A stretch of 64,000 nucleotides of DNA from Marinobacter flavimaris. Its GTDB lineage: Bacteria; Pseudomonadota; Gammaproteobacteria; Pseudomonadales; Oleiphilaceae. Made by a program: the position numbers and the translations under genes. The notes beneath the pieces are model-generated. The model was not told where the DNA came from. It ran no database searches and worked only from the letters and a program-made list of their open reading frames with translations. Below are positions 17,160-25,714 of this stretch, piece after piece; position 1 is the stretch's first letter, and each line of letters begins with the position of its first letter. The stretch is taken from positions 434,001 through 498,000 of the forward strand of contig NZ_PSSW01000001.1 of NCBI RefSeq assembly GCF_002933295.1. Reading direction: 5' to 3'.

Positions 17160-17648
17160 ATGGCATCCCCGAGCGGACAAACCAATCAGGCCCAGGACGA
17201 TCAGGTACTGCAGTACGTTACCTTCCGGCTGGATGATGAGACCTACGGTCTGAACGTCATGCAGATTCAGGAAGTGCTGAGATACACGGAGATTGCTCCG
17301 GTTCCGGGGGCCCCGGATTATGTGCTCGGCATCATCAACCTTCGGGGTAACGTGGTTACCGTTATCGACACCCGCCGGCGCTTTGGCCTGGCCGATGCCG
17401 AAGTAACCGATGCCACCCGGATTGTGGTTATGGAATCTGCCAACCAGGTTATGGGCATTCTGGTGGATTCTGTCGCCGAGGTGGTGTACCTGAAAGCCAG
17501 CGAAATTGAAACTGCACCGAACGTGGGTAACGAGGAAAGTGCCAAATTTATCCAGGGCGTGTGCAACAAGGATGGCGAACTGATCATTCTGGTTGAGTTC
17601 GACAAGATGCTGTCAGACCACGAGTGGGCTGAAATCGCGGCACTGTGA
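17160..17648 (+). CDS. cheW: Chemotaxis coupling protein CheW
   Basis: CheW links chemoreceptors to CheA. The ATG at 17160 is chosen because it follows AGGAGA at a proper distance and opens a normal 162-residue CheW (MASPSGQTNQ, then QYVTFRLDDETYGLNVMQIQEV). The conserved GIINLRGNVVTVIDTRRRFGL is present. The reading frame extends about 100 bases upstream through non-coding-looking sequence. It sits after the ParA/ParP pair and before the DUF2802 gene, as in Pseudomonas. Confidence 0.96.
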   Translation: MASPSGQTNQAQDDQVLQYVTFRLDDETYGLNVMQIQEVLRYTEIAPVPGAPDYVLGIINLRGNVVTVIDTRRRFGLADAEVTDATRIVVMESANQVMGILVDSVAEVVYLKASEIETAPNVGNEESAKFIQGVCNKDGELIILVEFDKMLSDHEWAEIAAL

Positions 17649-17715
17649 TCCGGGGCAACCCGCTACAGGCCTCACGATGGATGCCTTCCGTGGCAATTAA
17701 CGGGAGACATCCGTC

Positions 17716-18108
17716 ATGTTTGCAGAAATTCCTTCATACCTTCCCTGGGCGCTGACTGTTGCGGCCCTGTCTCTGGTTTTCGTTCAGGGCCTGGTTCTCG
17801 GGCGCCAGGTACGTAGCCTCCGAGCAACGCTGAAAGAGCGCTGTGATACCCTTGGCCGGGAACTGCATGCCACCACCAGTGGCAGCATGGGGGTAGGGCA
17901 GCGGTTGGTTAGCTGTGAGCGTCAGTTGCACGAGCTGAGGACCACGCTCGACGAAATGCGCCAGAACGATCCGCTGCGAATCTCTTACGATGAAGCCTCT
18001 CGACTGGTTGATCTCGGCGCCGATATCGACGATCTTATGAACACGTGCGGAATTTCCCGTCCCGAGGCCGAGCTGGTGTCAGCACTCAGAAAACGTCAGG
18101 CGGCCTGA
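17716..18108 (+). CDS. DUF2802 family protein
   Basis: This 130-residue protein has an N-terminal membrane helix (about residues 10-30), a coiled-coil segment (about 35-85) and a small C-terminal helical region with RISYDEASRLVDLGADIDDLMNTCGISRPEAELV. The family has no known biochemical role but is regularly found after cheW at the end of flagellar/chemotaxis clusters in pseudomonad-like bacteria. It ends 26 bases before the interrupted methyltransferase/ATPase gene. Confidence 0.85.
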   Translation: MFAEIPSYLPWALTVAALSLVFVQGLVLGRQVRSLRATLKERCDTLGRELHATTSGSMGVGQRLVSCERQLHELRTTLDEMRQNDPLRISYDEASRLVDLGADIDDLMNTCGISRPEAELVSALRKRQAA

Positions 18109-18134
18109 TACCAAGCCGTTACGGACGTTGTTGA

Positions 18135-18479
18135 ATGAAGAGAGTCTATCCGAGGGCCCTTGAGGCCCTTCGATCTGTATCCCGCCATGATTTTGTTTCC
18201 GGTTCCGACCTGGTTGCCTCGATAACCGGCCACTCCATTCCCCGCGAAGAAACTGTCAGCCACATTCTCTCCCTGCTCCCGGAAATAGAACCGGATCAGA
18301 TGGTGATGCACGTGGGCGGTGGCTCAGGCTATTTTGCCGCTGTGCTGTCCGGGCTCGCCCATCGGGTCCTGTACGTGGAGCGGAATGCCGTTGTCGCCGA
18401 GGCTGCCAGAGAGCGGTTTGTCCGTCTGGGTATGCACAATGTGGATGTCGTTGTTGCCCGTGCGGAAGAGGCGCCCTAG
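18135..18479 (+). pseudogene. PCMT-like methyltransferase domain, N-terminal piece of a TAG-interrupted fusion
   Basis: This 114-residue piece matches the middle of protein-L-isoaspartate O-methyltransferases: SRHDFV, EETVSHILSLL, the SAM loop MHVGGGSGYFAAVL, VLYVERN and LGMHNVDVVV. A TAG at 18477-18479 ends it. The same frame, without shift, continues the methyltransferase fold (PDPLCDLVL, LVREGGRLVCLEG) and runs into the GspE-type ATPase ending at 20417. The intact gene would encode about 760 residues with the stop at codon 115. A one-base change from CAG or TGG would explain it. Typical PCMT N-terminal residues are shortened and the usual GQTIS motif is EETVS, so methyltransferase activity is doubtful. 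Confidence 0.8.
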
Positions 18480-18503
18480 CCTGATCCACTCTGTGATCTC
18501 GTT

Positions 18504-20417
18504 TTGTGTACCTCGTTTGTCAGGGACCAGACTGCCCTGGCGCACCTGGTTCGTGAGGGGGGGCGCCTGGTGTGTCTTGAAGGGCGAGCGGGACCCGTCC
18601 CGAGCCTGGCCATGTTCGAAAAACAGGGTGCCAAGCTCAAGCGTGTGCGCACCCTGGGCTGGGTCGACTTCAACCGTAACGTCGAGCAGATCCTCATTGA
18701 TCAGGGTGTCGTGGACGAAGCGGTCCTGGCCGAGGCAAAGGCGGAGGCAGCGAAGCAGAATTGCCGGCTGCTGGACGTGCTCCGCCGGAAACTGAATCTT
18801 GAAGAGATTGATCTCTACCGTTCTCTTGCCCGTCAGCGGGGCATGACCTTCACCGATGCGGACGAGCTTCTGCCGGATCTCCATCCGGCGCTTTTCCGGC
18901 GATTTTCCCGAACGTTTCTGGATCTCTCACGACTGATACCCATCGCCGAGGAAGATGGTCGGATCACGGTTGTGACCGACGATCCCGATGCGCGCACTGA
19001 TCAGCTCGAGCGGTTGAGTCCTAACCAGGTGGTTGACTGCCTGCTGGTTACACCGACGGACTTTCGTCGGCTCTGGTCAGCTCTTGATCTGACTGCCAAA
19101 GGGCGCCGCTTTGCAGCGGATCAGGAACCAACCCCGAACCAGGCGGCGGACCCGACTGGCAGCAAGGATCAGCTTCTGGGCAAGGATCCGAAAAACAAGC
19201 ACGTCAGCCCCTATCTGGTGTCTGTCTACGAAGCCATTCTGATGGACGCTGTAAGTGAAAAAGCCAGCGACATCCATATAGAACAGTACGGTGACCGGAT
19301 TCGCATTCGCCTTCGGGTGGATGGCGATCTCCATGATCTGCCCCAGTACCAGCTGTCGGCCCGGGAGATGAAAGGGGTGATTAACGTCATCAAGCTGCGG
19401 GCAGAGCTGAACATCGCCGAGCACCGGCTGCCCCAGGGTGGGCGGTCCCGGCTGCAGCTCGGCGATATGGCCTACGATCTGCGGATACAGACCCAGCCTT
19501 CGCTCCATGGCGAACATGCCGTTATACGTCTGCTGCCGCAGACCGGCCGCGCCATGACCATTGCCGAACTTGGCATGTCATCCATGATCGGTGCCCGTTA
19601 TCAGCGCTTGCTGGATAACCCGGCGGGACTGGTGCTGGTGGTCGGTCCGACCGGGTCAGGCAAGTCCACCACGCTGTATGCGGGGCTGCAGACCCTTGCC
19701 GATGACGGCCGCCGGAAAGTTATCACGGTGGAAGACCCCATCGAGTACTCCATCGACAACATTCAACAAACCCGGGTCAGATCAGAAATTGGCTTTGGTT
19801 TCGCCGATGCCATGAGGGCGTTTGTCCGGGAAGATCCGGATGTCATTCTGGTGGGCGAGATCCGTGACCAGGAAACCGCTCTGGAGGCGATACGGGCCTC
19901 CCAGACCGGCCACGTGGTTCTGTCCACGCTGCACTGCAACGACGCGGTGGATTCACTGCAGCGCTTGTATGATCTGGGTATCCACCCGAATTCCATTGCC
20001 GGTGAGCTGCTGGCTGTCATCGCCCAGCGGCTGGCCAAGCGCATCTGCAAGCATTGTTGCCAGCCTGCAGAGCCGGACCCGGTGATTCTGTCCGAGGTGT
20101 TTCCCGACGGCCCGCCCGCGGATTTCCGGTGTTTTCAGGGCGCCGGTTGTGACAAATGCAACGGCCGCGGCACCCAGGGGCGAGTGGCGATCGTCGAGTA
20201 TATGGAAGTTGATTCGGACATCCGGAATGCCATTTCCAGCCAACCGCCCATCGGTGAGCTTCGCTGGCGCGCTCTCGATGCCGGACTGGTGACCATGCGG
20301 GACAGCGCCCTGGACCATGTGATTGAAGGCATTATTCCGCTTTCCGAACTGCCGCGGATTCTCCCGAGGGAGCGCATGGCACCGGAAGTTCGGGGCGGCC
20401 GCAGGAGTCAGGAATGA
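18504..20417 (+). CDS. GspE/PulE-type secretion ATPase, C-terminal piece of the interrupted fusion
   Basis: The frame after the TAG could restart at TTG 18504. Its first 55 residues finish the PCMT-like fold. Then come an MshEN/T2SSE N-terminal domain (about 60-165) and the ATPase: Walker A GPTGSGKST at 381-388, Asp box VITVEDPIEY, Walker B DVILVGEIRD near 447-455, His box TGHVVLSTLHCND and a tetracysteine site at C515, C518, C549 and C552. Such ATPases power pilus or type II secretion assembly, but no pilin or inner-membrane platform gene lies nearby. It overlaps the following MoxR-like gene as ATGA. Whether it is expressed despite the upstream stop is unknown. Confidence 0.88.
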   Translation: MCTSFVRDQTALAHLVREGGRLVCLEGRAGPVPSLAMFEKQGAKLKRVRTLGWVDFNRNVEQILIDQGVVDEAVLAEAKAEAAKQNCRLLDVLRRKLNLEEIDLYRSLARQRGMTFTDADELLPDLHPALFRRFSRTFLDLSRLIPIAEEDGRITVVTDDPDARTDQLERLSPNQVVDCLLVTPTDFRRLWSALDLTAKGRRFAADQEPTPNQAADPTGSKDQLLGKDPKNKHVSPYLVSVYEAILMDAVSEKASDIHIEQYGDRIRIRLRVDGDLHDLPQYQLSAREMKGVINVIKLRAELNIAEHRLPQGGRSRLQLGDMAYDLRIQTQPSLHGEHAVIRLLPQTGRAMTIAELGMSSMIGARYQRLLDNPAGLVLVVGPTGSGKSTTLYAGLQTLADDGRRKVITVEDPIEYSIDNIQQTRVRSEIGFGFADAMRAFVREDPDVILVGEIRDQETALEAIRASQTGHVVLSTLHCNDAVDSLQRLYDLGIHPNSIAGELLAVIAQRLAKRICKHCCQPAEPDPVILSEVFPDGPPADFRCFQGAGCDKCNGRGTQGRVAIVEYMEVDSDIRNAISSQPPIGELRWRALDAGLVTMRDSALDHVIEGIIPLSELPRILPRERMAPEVRGGRRSQE

Positions 20418-21517
20418 GCAACAAGCAATCGGTTACAAAGGCAGCCCAGCGGGAACCGGCAGAAGTGGTCTATGCCGCTGAGCTGGACAAGCTGAGAGGG
20501 ATGGATCATGGCCCGGTGCCACCAGGCTGGCAGATGTCGCCGCGGGCGGTGGAAAAGTTCGTCATGGGGGATGAGAAACTCGGCATTGAGCGGAAGTTCG
20601 TTGCCGACCGGGCCATGGTGGTCCGGATCATCATTTCCCTGTGCACCAGCCGCGGCTGCCTTCTGGTCGGCGAGCCGGGTACCGCCAAATCCTGGTTGTC
20701 GGAGTTGCTGGCCGCCGCCATTTCGGGAAGCTCCACGTTAACCTTGCAGGGTGGGGCGGTGAGCAGCGTCGGGCAACTGCTGTATAGCTGGAACGAAGCG
20801 GTACTGCATACCGAGGGCCCCTGCCTGAAGGCGTTGGTACCCAGCCCCTTGCTGCGGGGCATGATGGAAGGGCAAATGGTCCGGTTTGAAGAGATCGCCC
20901 GCTGCCCACAGGCGCTGCAGGATGCGCTGCTCTCTGTGCTGTCCGACAGGGTGGTGGTGATTCCCGAGCTGGCGGGCGAGGACGGTGTGGTGCTCGCGCG
21001 GGAAGGTTTTAACGTTATCGCCACGTCCAACAGTATCGACGAGGGTGTGCACCGGATGAGCGCTGCCCTGAAGCGGCGAATGGACTTCGAGGAAATCCGG
21101 CCTATCCGTCATCTGGCCGACGAGATGGATGTTGTGCTCCGGGAGGTCCGCAGGGCCAACAGTCGGGCTGGCATCGAGGTGGCGCTGGAAGAATCGGTGG
21201 TCGAGATTCTGGTGACCATGTTCCACGAGCTGCGCAATGGCCAGACCCTGGACGGACGCAGCACCGATCGCCTCGCCGGTTCGGCTCTTTCCACCGCGGA
21301 AGCCGTGTCGGTCGCTCACGCGGCCAGCCTCAACGCCTGGTATTACGGTGGCGGAAGCATCACGGTTGAGCAGCTGATGCACCACATCATCGGCTCGGCC
21401 CTGAAGGACCAGCCGGAGGATCGGCGCCGGCTGCGTCATTACTTTGAAACCACGGTGGCGCCAAGGCGTGGCGACAACTGGCAGCAGGCCTGGGCGCTGC
21501 GCTCACTGATTCACTGA
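20414..21517 (+). CDS. MoxR-like AAA+ ATPase
   Basis: The 367-residue protein has Walker A GEPGTAKS at 86-93, a Walker B-like segment VRFEEIARCP in which the usual aspartate is replaced by phenylalanine-glutamate, sensor 1 IATSNSIDEG and an arginine-finger region RRMDF. It fits the MoxR/dynein-related group, in which ATPases normally partner a VWA-domain protein; none lies next to it. Its ATG overlaps the stop of the secretion ATPase (ATGA), so the two are made together. The 3' end overlaps the convergent FlhB-like gene by 15 bases. The function is unknown. Confidence 0.88.
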   Translation: MSNKQSVTKAAQREPAEVVYAAELDKLRGMDHGPVPPGWQMSPRAVEKFVMGDEKLGIERKFVADRAMVVRIIISLCTSRGCLLVGEPGTAKSWLSELLAAAISGSSTLTLQGGAVSSVGQLLYSWNEAVLHTEGPCLKALVPSPLLRGMMEGQMVRFEEIARCPQALQDALLSVLSDRVVVIPELAGEDGVVLAREGFNVIATSNSIDEGVHRMSAALKRRMDFEEIRPIRHLADEMDVVLREVRRANSRAGIEVALEESVVEILVTMFHELRNGQTLDGRSTDRLAGSALSTAEAVSVAHAASLNAWYYGGGSITVEQLMHHIIGSALKDQPEDRRRLRHYFETTVAPRRGDNWQQAWALRSLIH

Positions 21518-21817
21518 ATCATCCGGTGCGCCGGGTTTGCGATCTTCTGGGGTGAGCCCGCGAATGTGGAAGGCAAACGCCAGGATCTCCGCAATTACCC
21601 GGTAGAGCGATTCGGGAATCTCTTCGTTCAGTGACAGGCGGGCCAGAATGCTGGCCAGCTCCGCATTTTCGTAAAGGGGAACGTTGTGCTCCCGGGCGAT
21701 TCGGATGATCTCCTCCGCCAGCTCGTGGGTGCCAGTGGCGCTGATGGTGGGCGCTTTCTCACCGTCGTACTTGAGCGCAACGGCGGCCCTGCTTTGCTGT
21801 TGTGTTTCTGATGTCAT
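21503..21817 (-). CDS. Small FlhB C-terminal-domain homologue (FhlB type)
   Basis: The 104-residue protein (ATG at 21815-21817, overlapping the FliK-like stop) matches only the part of FlhB beyond the cleavage site: AVALKYDGEKAP, HELAEEIIRIAREHNVPLYEN, LNEEIPESLYRVIAEILAFAF. It lacks membrane segments and the NPTH motif. Such stand-alone FlhB_C proteins can partly replace the cleaved FlhB fragment in some bacteria. Coupling to the FliK-like gene fits a role in export specificity switching; this is inference. Confidence 0.85.
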   Translation of the reverse strand: MTSETQQQSRAAVALKYDGEKAPTISATGTHELAEEIIRIAREHNVPLYENAELASILARLSLNEEIPESLYRVIAEILAFAFHIRGLTPEDRKPGAPDDSVNQ

Positions 21818-23196
21818 GCCCGTGTATCCACCAGTCTGTGTTCGAGTCGGGTGACGCTGCTTTGCGGCGTGCCGCGGCGGCAATCCAGGTCTGTCACTTC
21901 CAGGCCCAGATCGGTTAGGCTCTGTCGCAACGCGGGAAGCTCCTGGTTCACCTGACGCAGGGTTGTCTGTTTTTCTGCCCAGACCCGGGCGCTCACTGCC
22001 TGTTGGCGAAGGGCAACATCGAAATGCAGGGAGCCAGCCTCATCCAGGTCCATGGTCAGTGAAAGCCGCCACTCGGCTGTGGTGGTTTTCGCGGATCGGG
22101 TTTCCGATTCCCGGTCTTCGGGATATTGTTCGATCCGGACCTGCGCCAGCCTCGGTTCATTCTGTGGCGTCAGCCATGGCAGATCGAGTACGAGGGTAGA
22201 GGCAGGTGCGGGCCCTGCTGCATCGCCGCCACCACGGGCAGTAAGTACCTGGCTGTGCAACTGGTTGACGGTGATCCGGTTGAGCATTCCGGCCAGCAGG
22301 CGGAGCATCTGCCCGACGCTGGGCGCTTCGCCACTGCCGGGGGCCTGGGGTGTGGCCAGCGGTTGGGGAAATTGCAGCGGCGCCTGCATGAGCTCTGGCG
22401 TCGAGATAGGTGTCAGCCGGTTGAAGTGTTCTGGTGTACTGCCCTGTTGGGCAAGCAAGGCGGTGATCACTCTACCGAGCGCCAGCTTGAGATCGGGCAA
22501 CTGGGCAGAGGGTGCCTGGGCCAGTCGCGACTCGGCGAACAGGCCACTTTCTGAAAGCCATTGCCGGACCTGTTGCGATGTCGTGTCCTGGCTGCCAGAA
22601 CCGGGAGTCAGACTGTTCCCCGAAGGCAGCCTCGCCATCATTTGTTCAATAGCCTGTCTGGCGGCCTCCGGCAGAGGTTGGGGGCCTCGCGATGAGGGCA
22701 GTTGGCCCGGTAGCGGGTCTTGCCGGAGGCCTTGTGTGAGAGTGCCCAGCAGCCTTGCCAGTCCACCATCCAGGGTTTGCTGCCAGGGCAGTCGCTGGGC
22801 CAGCGCTCGGGCGATACCGGCTTCGGGTGCGGGTGCCAGTTTGCCCATCAGCTGCAGCTCATTGCCGGCCCGCATCACTTTTACCCAGTCACCGGTTGCC
22901 AGTTCAGTCTTGCCGACGGCCGCCTGAACCAGAAGAGACTTGCCGCGAATGTCCAGTAACAGGTCCGCGCTGTTACCGCCCTGACGGTTGATGATCTCGG
23001 CCACCCGGGCCAGGGTGGTTTCCCGGTTCGTCAGCTGCAGCTGATCGAGCAGTTGCCGCGCTGATGCGGCCACGGGCTCCCGGGCCGCTTCGGTTGAGAC
23101 TGAAGGCCGGGACGTCTGTGTTGCAGGCTGGGCTGGAGGTGTCGGGGGCTGTTGTCCGTTGGGTAGTTTCATCGTCACTGATTTGATGTTGGACAA
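21814..23196 (-). CDS. FliK-like flagellar hook-length control protein
   Basis: This 460-residue, Gln/Pro/Ala-rich protein has the low-complexity N-terminal two thirds and the compact C-terminal Flg_hook domain (WRLSLTMDLDEAGSLHFDVAL, then ARVWAEKQTTLRQVNQELPALRQSLTDLGL) of FliK proteins. Its stop overlaps the start of the FlhB-like gene. The TTG at 23194-23196 gives the longest form; ATG 23170-23172 (MKLPNGQQPP) is an alternative and neither has a good ribosome site. A main fliK is usually elsewhere with the hook genes, so this may be a second or divergent copy. Confidence 0.82.
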   Translation of the reverse strand: MSNIKSVTMKLPNGQQPPTPPAQPATQTSRPSVSTEAAREPVAASARQLLDQLQLTNRETTLARVAEIINRQGGNSADLLLDIRGKSLLVQAAVGKTELATGDWVKVMRAGNELQLMGKLAPAPEAGIARALAQRLPWQQTLDGGLARLLGTLTQGLRQDPLPGQLPSSRGPQPLPEAARQAIEQMMARLPSGNSLTPGSGSQDTTSQQVRQWLSESGLFAESRLAQAPSAQLPDLKLALGRVITALLAQQGSTPEHFNRLTPISTPELMQAPLQFPQPLATPQAPGSGEAPSVGQMLRLLAGMLNRITVNQLHSQVLTARGGGDAAGPAPASTLVLDLPWLTPQNEPRLAQVRIEQYPEDRESETRSAKTTTAEWRLSLTMDLDEAGSLHFDVALRQQAVSARVWAEKQTTLRQVNQELPALRQSLTDLGLEVTDLDCRRGTPQSSVTRLEHRLVDTRA

Positions 23197-23219
23197 GAGT
23201 AATCAGCCGGCGCTTTTGT

Positions 23220-23225
23220 TATAAT
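23220..23225 (+). promoter_or_regulatory. Possible -10 element of the ccm operon
   Basis: A perfect TATAAT lies about 104 bases before ccmA, in the gap between the divergent FliK-like gene and ccmA. No good -35 hexamer is seen at 16-18 bases upstream, so the promoter call is tentative. Confidence 0.4.
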
Positions 23226-23328
23226 ACGCCGCGCCGGCAGGTCATGCGCGAACAATGTTCATGGTCGCCGCTGTCACGAATGCACCCGATGCCGTCTTCA
23301 CGCGCATCGTCCTGGTTACGGGGTCCTG

Positions 23329-23967
23329 ATGTCTGAGCCGTTATTACAGGCTGTCGATCTGCAGTGCGAGCGGGATGAACGGATCCTGTTCCGTGACCTG
23401 TCGTTCTCCATACTGCCCGGTACGGTCGCCCGTGTCGAGGGGCCGAACGGCTCCGGCAAGACCACGCTGCTGCGAATGCTGGCCGGCCTGAACGACGCCT
23501 GGTCCGGCAATCTGCTCTGGTGCGGCAAGTCCAGGTCTGCCCAGCGGGAAGAATTCCTCCGCAATACCCTGTATCTTGGCCACCGGCCTGGCATAAAGCC
23601 GTTGCTGACACCGATGGAGAATCTCCGGGCACTGACGGCCGGGCGGCGGCCGCTGCCAGATCCCGTTCTGCGTCAGGCGCTTGATGGCACCGGATTGACC
23701 GGGTTCCAGGATGTGCCCTGTCGCAATCTTTCGGCGGGACAGCAAAGACGGGTTGCCCTGGCGCGCCTGTTGATTGCCGACGAGCCGCTCTGGCTGCTGG
23801 ATGAGGTTTTTACCGCCATTGATGCCAGCGGTGTCAGCGCCATTGAACAGCTGCTTCAACAACGGGCTGCCGAGGGAGGTGCGGTGGTAGTGACGACCCA
23901 TCACGATCTCAGATTGCCCGGTATGCAACGCATTGTGTTGGGCGGAGGGTCGACCGATGAATGCTGA
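23329..23967 (+). CDS. ccmA: Heme export ABC transporter ATP-binding protein CcmA
   Basis: CcmA is the ATPase of the CcmABCD complex that releases holo-CcmE during cytochrome c maturation. The 212-residue protein has Walker A GPNGSGKTT, signature NLSAGQQRRVALARLL, Walker B LWLLDEVFTAID and switch histidine VVVTTHHDL. It opens the ccmABCDEFGHI operon and overlaps ccmB by 11 bases. Confidence 0.97.
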   Translation: MSEPLLQAVDLQCERDERILFRDLSFSILPGTVARVEGPNGSGKTTLLRMLAGLNDAWSGNLLWCGKSRSAQREEFLRNTLYLGHRPGIKPLLTPMENLRALTAGRRPLPDPVLRQALDGTGLTGFQDVPCRNLSAGQQRRVALARLLIADEPLWLLDEVFTAIDASGVSAIEQLLQQRAAEGGAVVVTTHHDLRLPGMQRIVLGGGSTDEC

Positions 23968-24682
23968 TTGCAGGCCGGCACTGACTTTGCGGCAAGACAC
24001 CGTCGGTGCGCTGGCGGCAATGCAGACCGTGTTTGCCCGGGATATGAAGGTGGCCTTCCGGCAGCGCCAGGATCTGCTCAATCCGCTGTTGTTTTTTGTC
24101 ATGGTCGTAACCCTTTTTCCCCTGGGGGTTAGCCCGGAAGTGTCATTTCTGCGGGAGGCCGGGGCCGGTATCCTGTGGGTAGCGGCGTTGCTATCGGTGT
24201 TGTTGTCGCTGGACCACCTGTTTCGCCATGATTTTGACGACGGCACGCTCGAGCAACTTGTGCTTCAGCCCCAGCCCCTGTTTCTGCTGGTACTGGCGAA
24301 AACAGCGGCGCACTGGGTGTTAACAGGCTTGCCGCTGGTGGTACTAACGCCGGTTTTGGGCGTAATGGTCCATCTTGACGGGAACTCCATCGGAGTTTTG
24401 TGTCTAACGCTGCTGATCGGTACACCGGTGCTGAGTCTGATCGGGTCAATCGGCGCGGCGCTGACGCTTGGATTACGGTCGGCAGGGGTGCTCTTGTCCC
24501 TGTTGATCATTCCGCTGTACATTCCCGTCCTGATTTTCGGAACAGGTACGGTGGCTTCGGCCGCAGAGGGCGCTCCCGCGGGAGCCTATCTGGCCCTGAT
24601 GGGCGCGTTTCTGGTGCTGGCACTGACCCTGGCACCCTTTGCATCGGCAGCGGCGCTGCGTATCAGCCTGTTCAACGGGTAA
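23957..24682 (+). CDS. ccmB: Heme exporter protein CcmB
   Basis: CcmB is the membrane partner of CcmA. The start ATG at 23957 (MNADCRPALTL) overlaps the end of ccmA; the product of 241 residues is slightly longer than usual at the N terminus. Six hydrophobic segments are seen. The family segment FARDMKVAFRQRQDLLNPLLFFVMV precedes the first helix. Confidence 0.95.
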   Translation: MNADCRPALTLRQDTVGALAAMQTVFARDMKVAFRQRQDLLNPLLFFVMVVTLFPLGVSPEVSFLREAGAGILWVAALLSVLLSLDHLFRHDFDDGTLEQLVLQPQPLFLLVLAKTAAHWVLTGLPLVVLTPVLGVMVHLDGNSIGVLCLTLLIGTPVLSLIGSIGAALTLGLRSAGVLLSLLIIPLYIPVLIFGTGTVASAAEGAPAGAYLALMGAFLVLALTLAPFASAAALRISLFNG

Positions 24683-24713
24683 AACAAGGTAACGGTAGGA
24701 CGGTAACCATCTG

Positions 24714-25457
24714 ATGTGGCAATTTTTTCACAAGCTGGGTTCTCCCAAATGGTTCTTCGGGATTGCGGCCCGGCTGATGCCCTGGCTCCTGGCGGGCGGT
24801 ATCCTGCTGTTGATGGCAGGCATTGTATGGGGGCTGGCCTTTGCGCCCAAGGATTACCTCCAGGGTAATAGCTACCGCATTATTTTTATTCACGTGCCCA
24901 CGGCCTTTCTCGCCCAATCGGTGTACGTAATGATGGCTGTGGCAGGTGTTGTCACTCTCGTCTGGCGCATGAAACTGGCCGACGTGTTTGTAAAGTCGGT
25001 TGCGCCGGTGGGCCTGGTACTTACCTTTCTTTCCCTGTTTACCGGCGCTGTCTGGGGTAAGCCTACCTGGGGAACCTGGTGGGTATGGGATGCCCGCCTG
25101 ACATCAATGCTGATCCTGCTGTTCCTGTATGGTGGCGTAATTGCCCTGGACAGGGCGATCAATGATGAAAAATCTGCGGCACGGGCGGTAGCCGTGCTTG
25201 TGCTGGTCGGGGTGGTAAATATACCGATTATCCAGTACTCCGTTGAATGGTGGAATACGCTACATCAGCCGTCGACGTTCAAACTGACGGAGAAGCCGTC
25301 CATGCCGGCGGAAATGTGGGTGCCGTTGCTCCTGTCCGTGTTGGGGCTTTATCTGCTGTTTGGCTGGCTCGCCTGTCTGCGTATGCAGACAGAGATTCTG
25401 TTACGCGAACAGAGAACGCGCTGGGTTAAAGATTACGTGTTGGCCGGGAGGGTCTGA
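24714..25457 (+). CDS. ccmC: Heme handling protein CcmC
   Basis: CcmC loads heme onto CcmE in the periplasm. The 247-residue protein has six membrane segments and the tryptophan-rich WWD motif [13 protein letters not shown] near residues 118-130, with flanking histidines in IFIHVPTAF and TLHQPS that bind heme. It lies between ccmB and ccmD in conserved order. Confidence 0.97.
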   Translation: MWQFFHKLGSPKWFFGIAARLMPWLLAGGILLLMAGIVWGLAFAPKDYLQGNSYRIIFIHVPTAFLAQSVYVMMAVAGVVTLVWRMKLADVFVKSVAPVGLVLTFLSLFTGAVWGKPTWGTWWVWDARLTSMLILLFLYGGVIALDRAINDEKSAARAVAVLVLVGVVNIPIIQYSVEWWNTLHQPSTFKLTEKPSMPAEMWVPLLLSVLGLYLLFGWLACLRMQTEILLREQRTRWVKDYVLAGRV

Positions 25458-25460
25458 AGT

Positions 25461-25700
25461 ATGGCGTTTGATTCCTTTTCGGCATTTATGGTGATGGAAG
25501 GCCACGGGCCCTATGTGTGGTCCTGTTACGCTGCGTTTTTCCTGCTGATGATTGGCCTGATGGTCTGGTCCCTGCGCCGTCGCAAAGCGGCCATTGAGGC
25601 CTGCCGTCGAGGGTACGAGTTCCAGGCCGGGCGGAAGGACCAGCAGGCTGCCCCGGCTTCGGCAGCATCCTTCACCCGCGTCAAGGTTTCCCAAGACTGA
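25461..25700 (+). CDS. ccmD: Heme exporter protein CcmD
   Basis: CcmD is a small membrane protein that stabilises CcmABC and aids release of CcmE. The 79 residues contain one membrane helix (about 15-38: VWSCYAAFFLLMIGLMVWSL) followed by a basic RRRKA and a hydrophilic tail. Position and topology identify it, and it starts 3 bases after ccmC. Confidence 0.93.
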   Translation: MAFDSFSAFMVMEGHGPYVWSCYAAFFLLMIGLMVWSLRRRKAAIEACRRGYEFQAGRKDQQAAPASAASFTRVKVSQD

Positions 25701-25714
25701 AAGGCAGATAGCTG

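Noticed and set aside
24129..24449. Minus-strand frames inside the ccm genes.
   Set aside because: All lie opposite well-identified ccm genes in conserved order.
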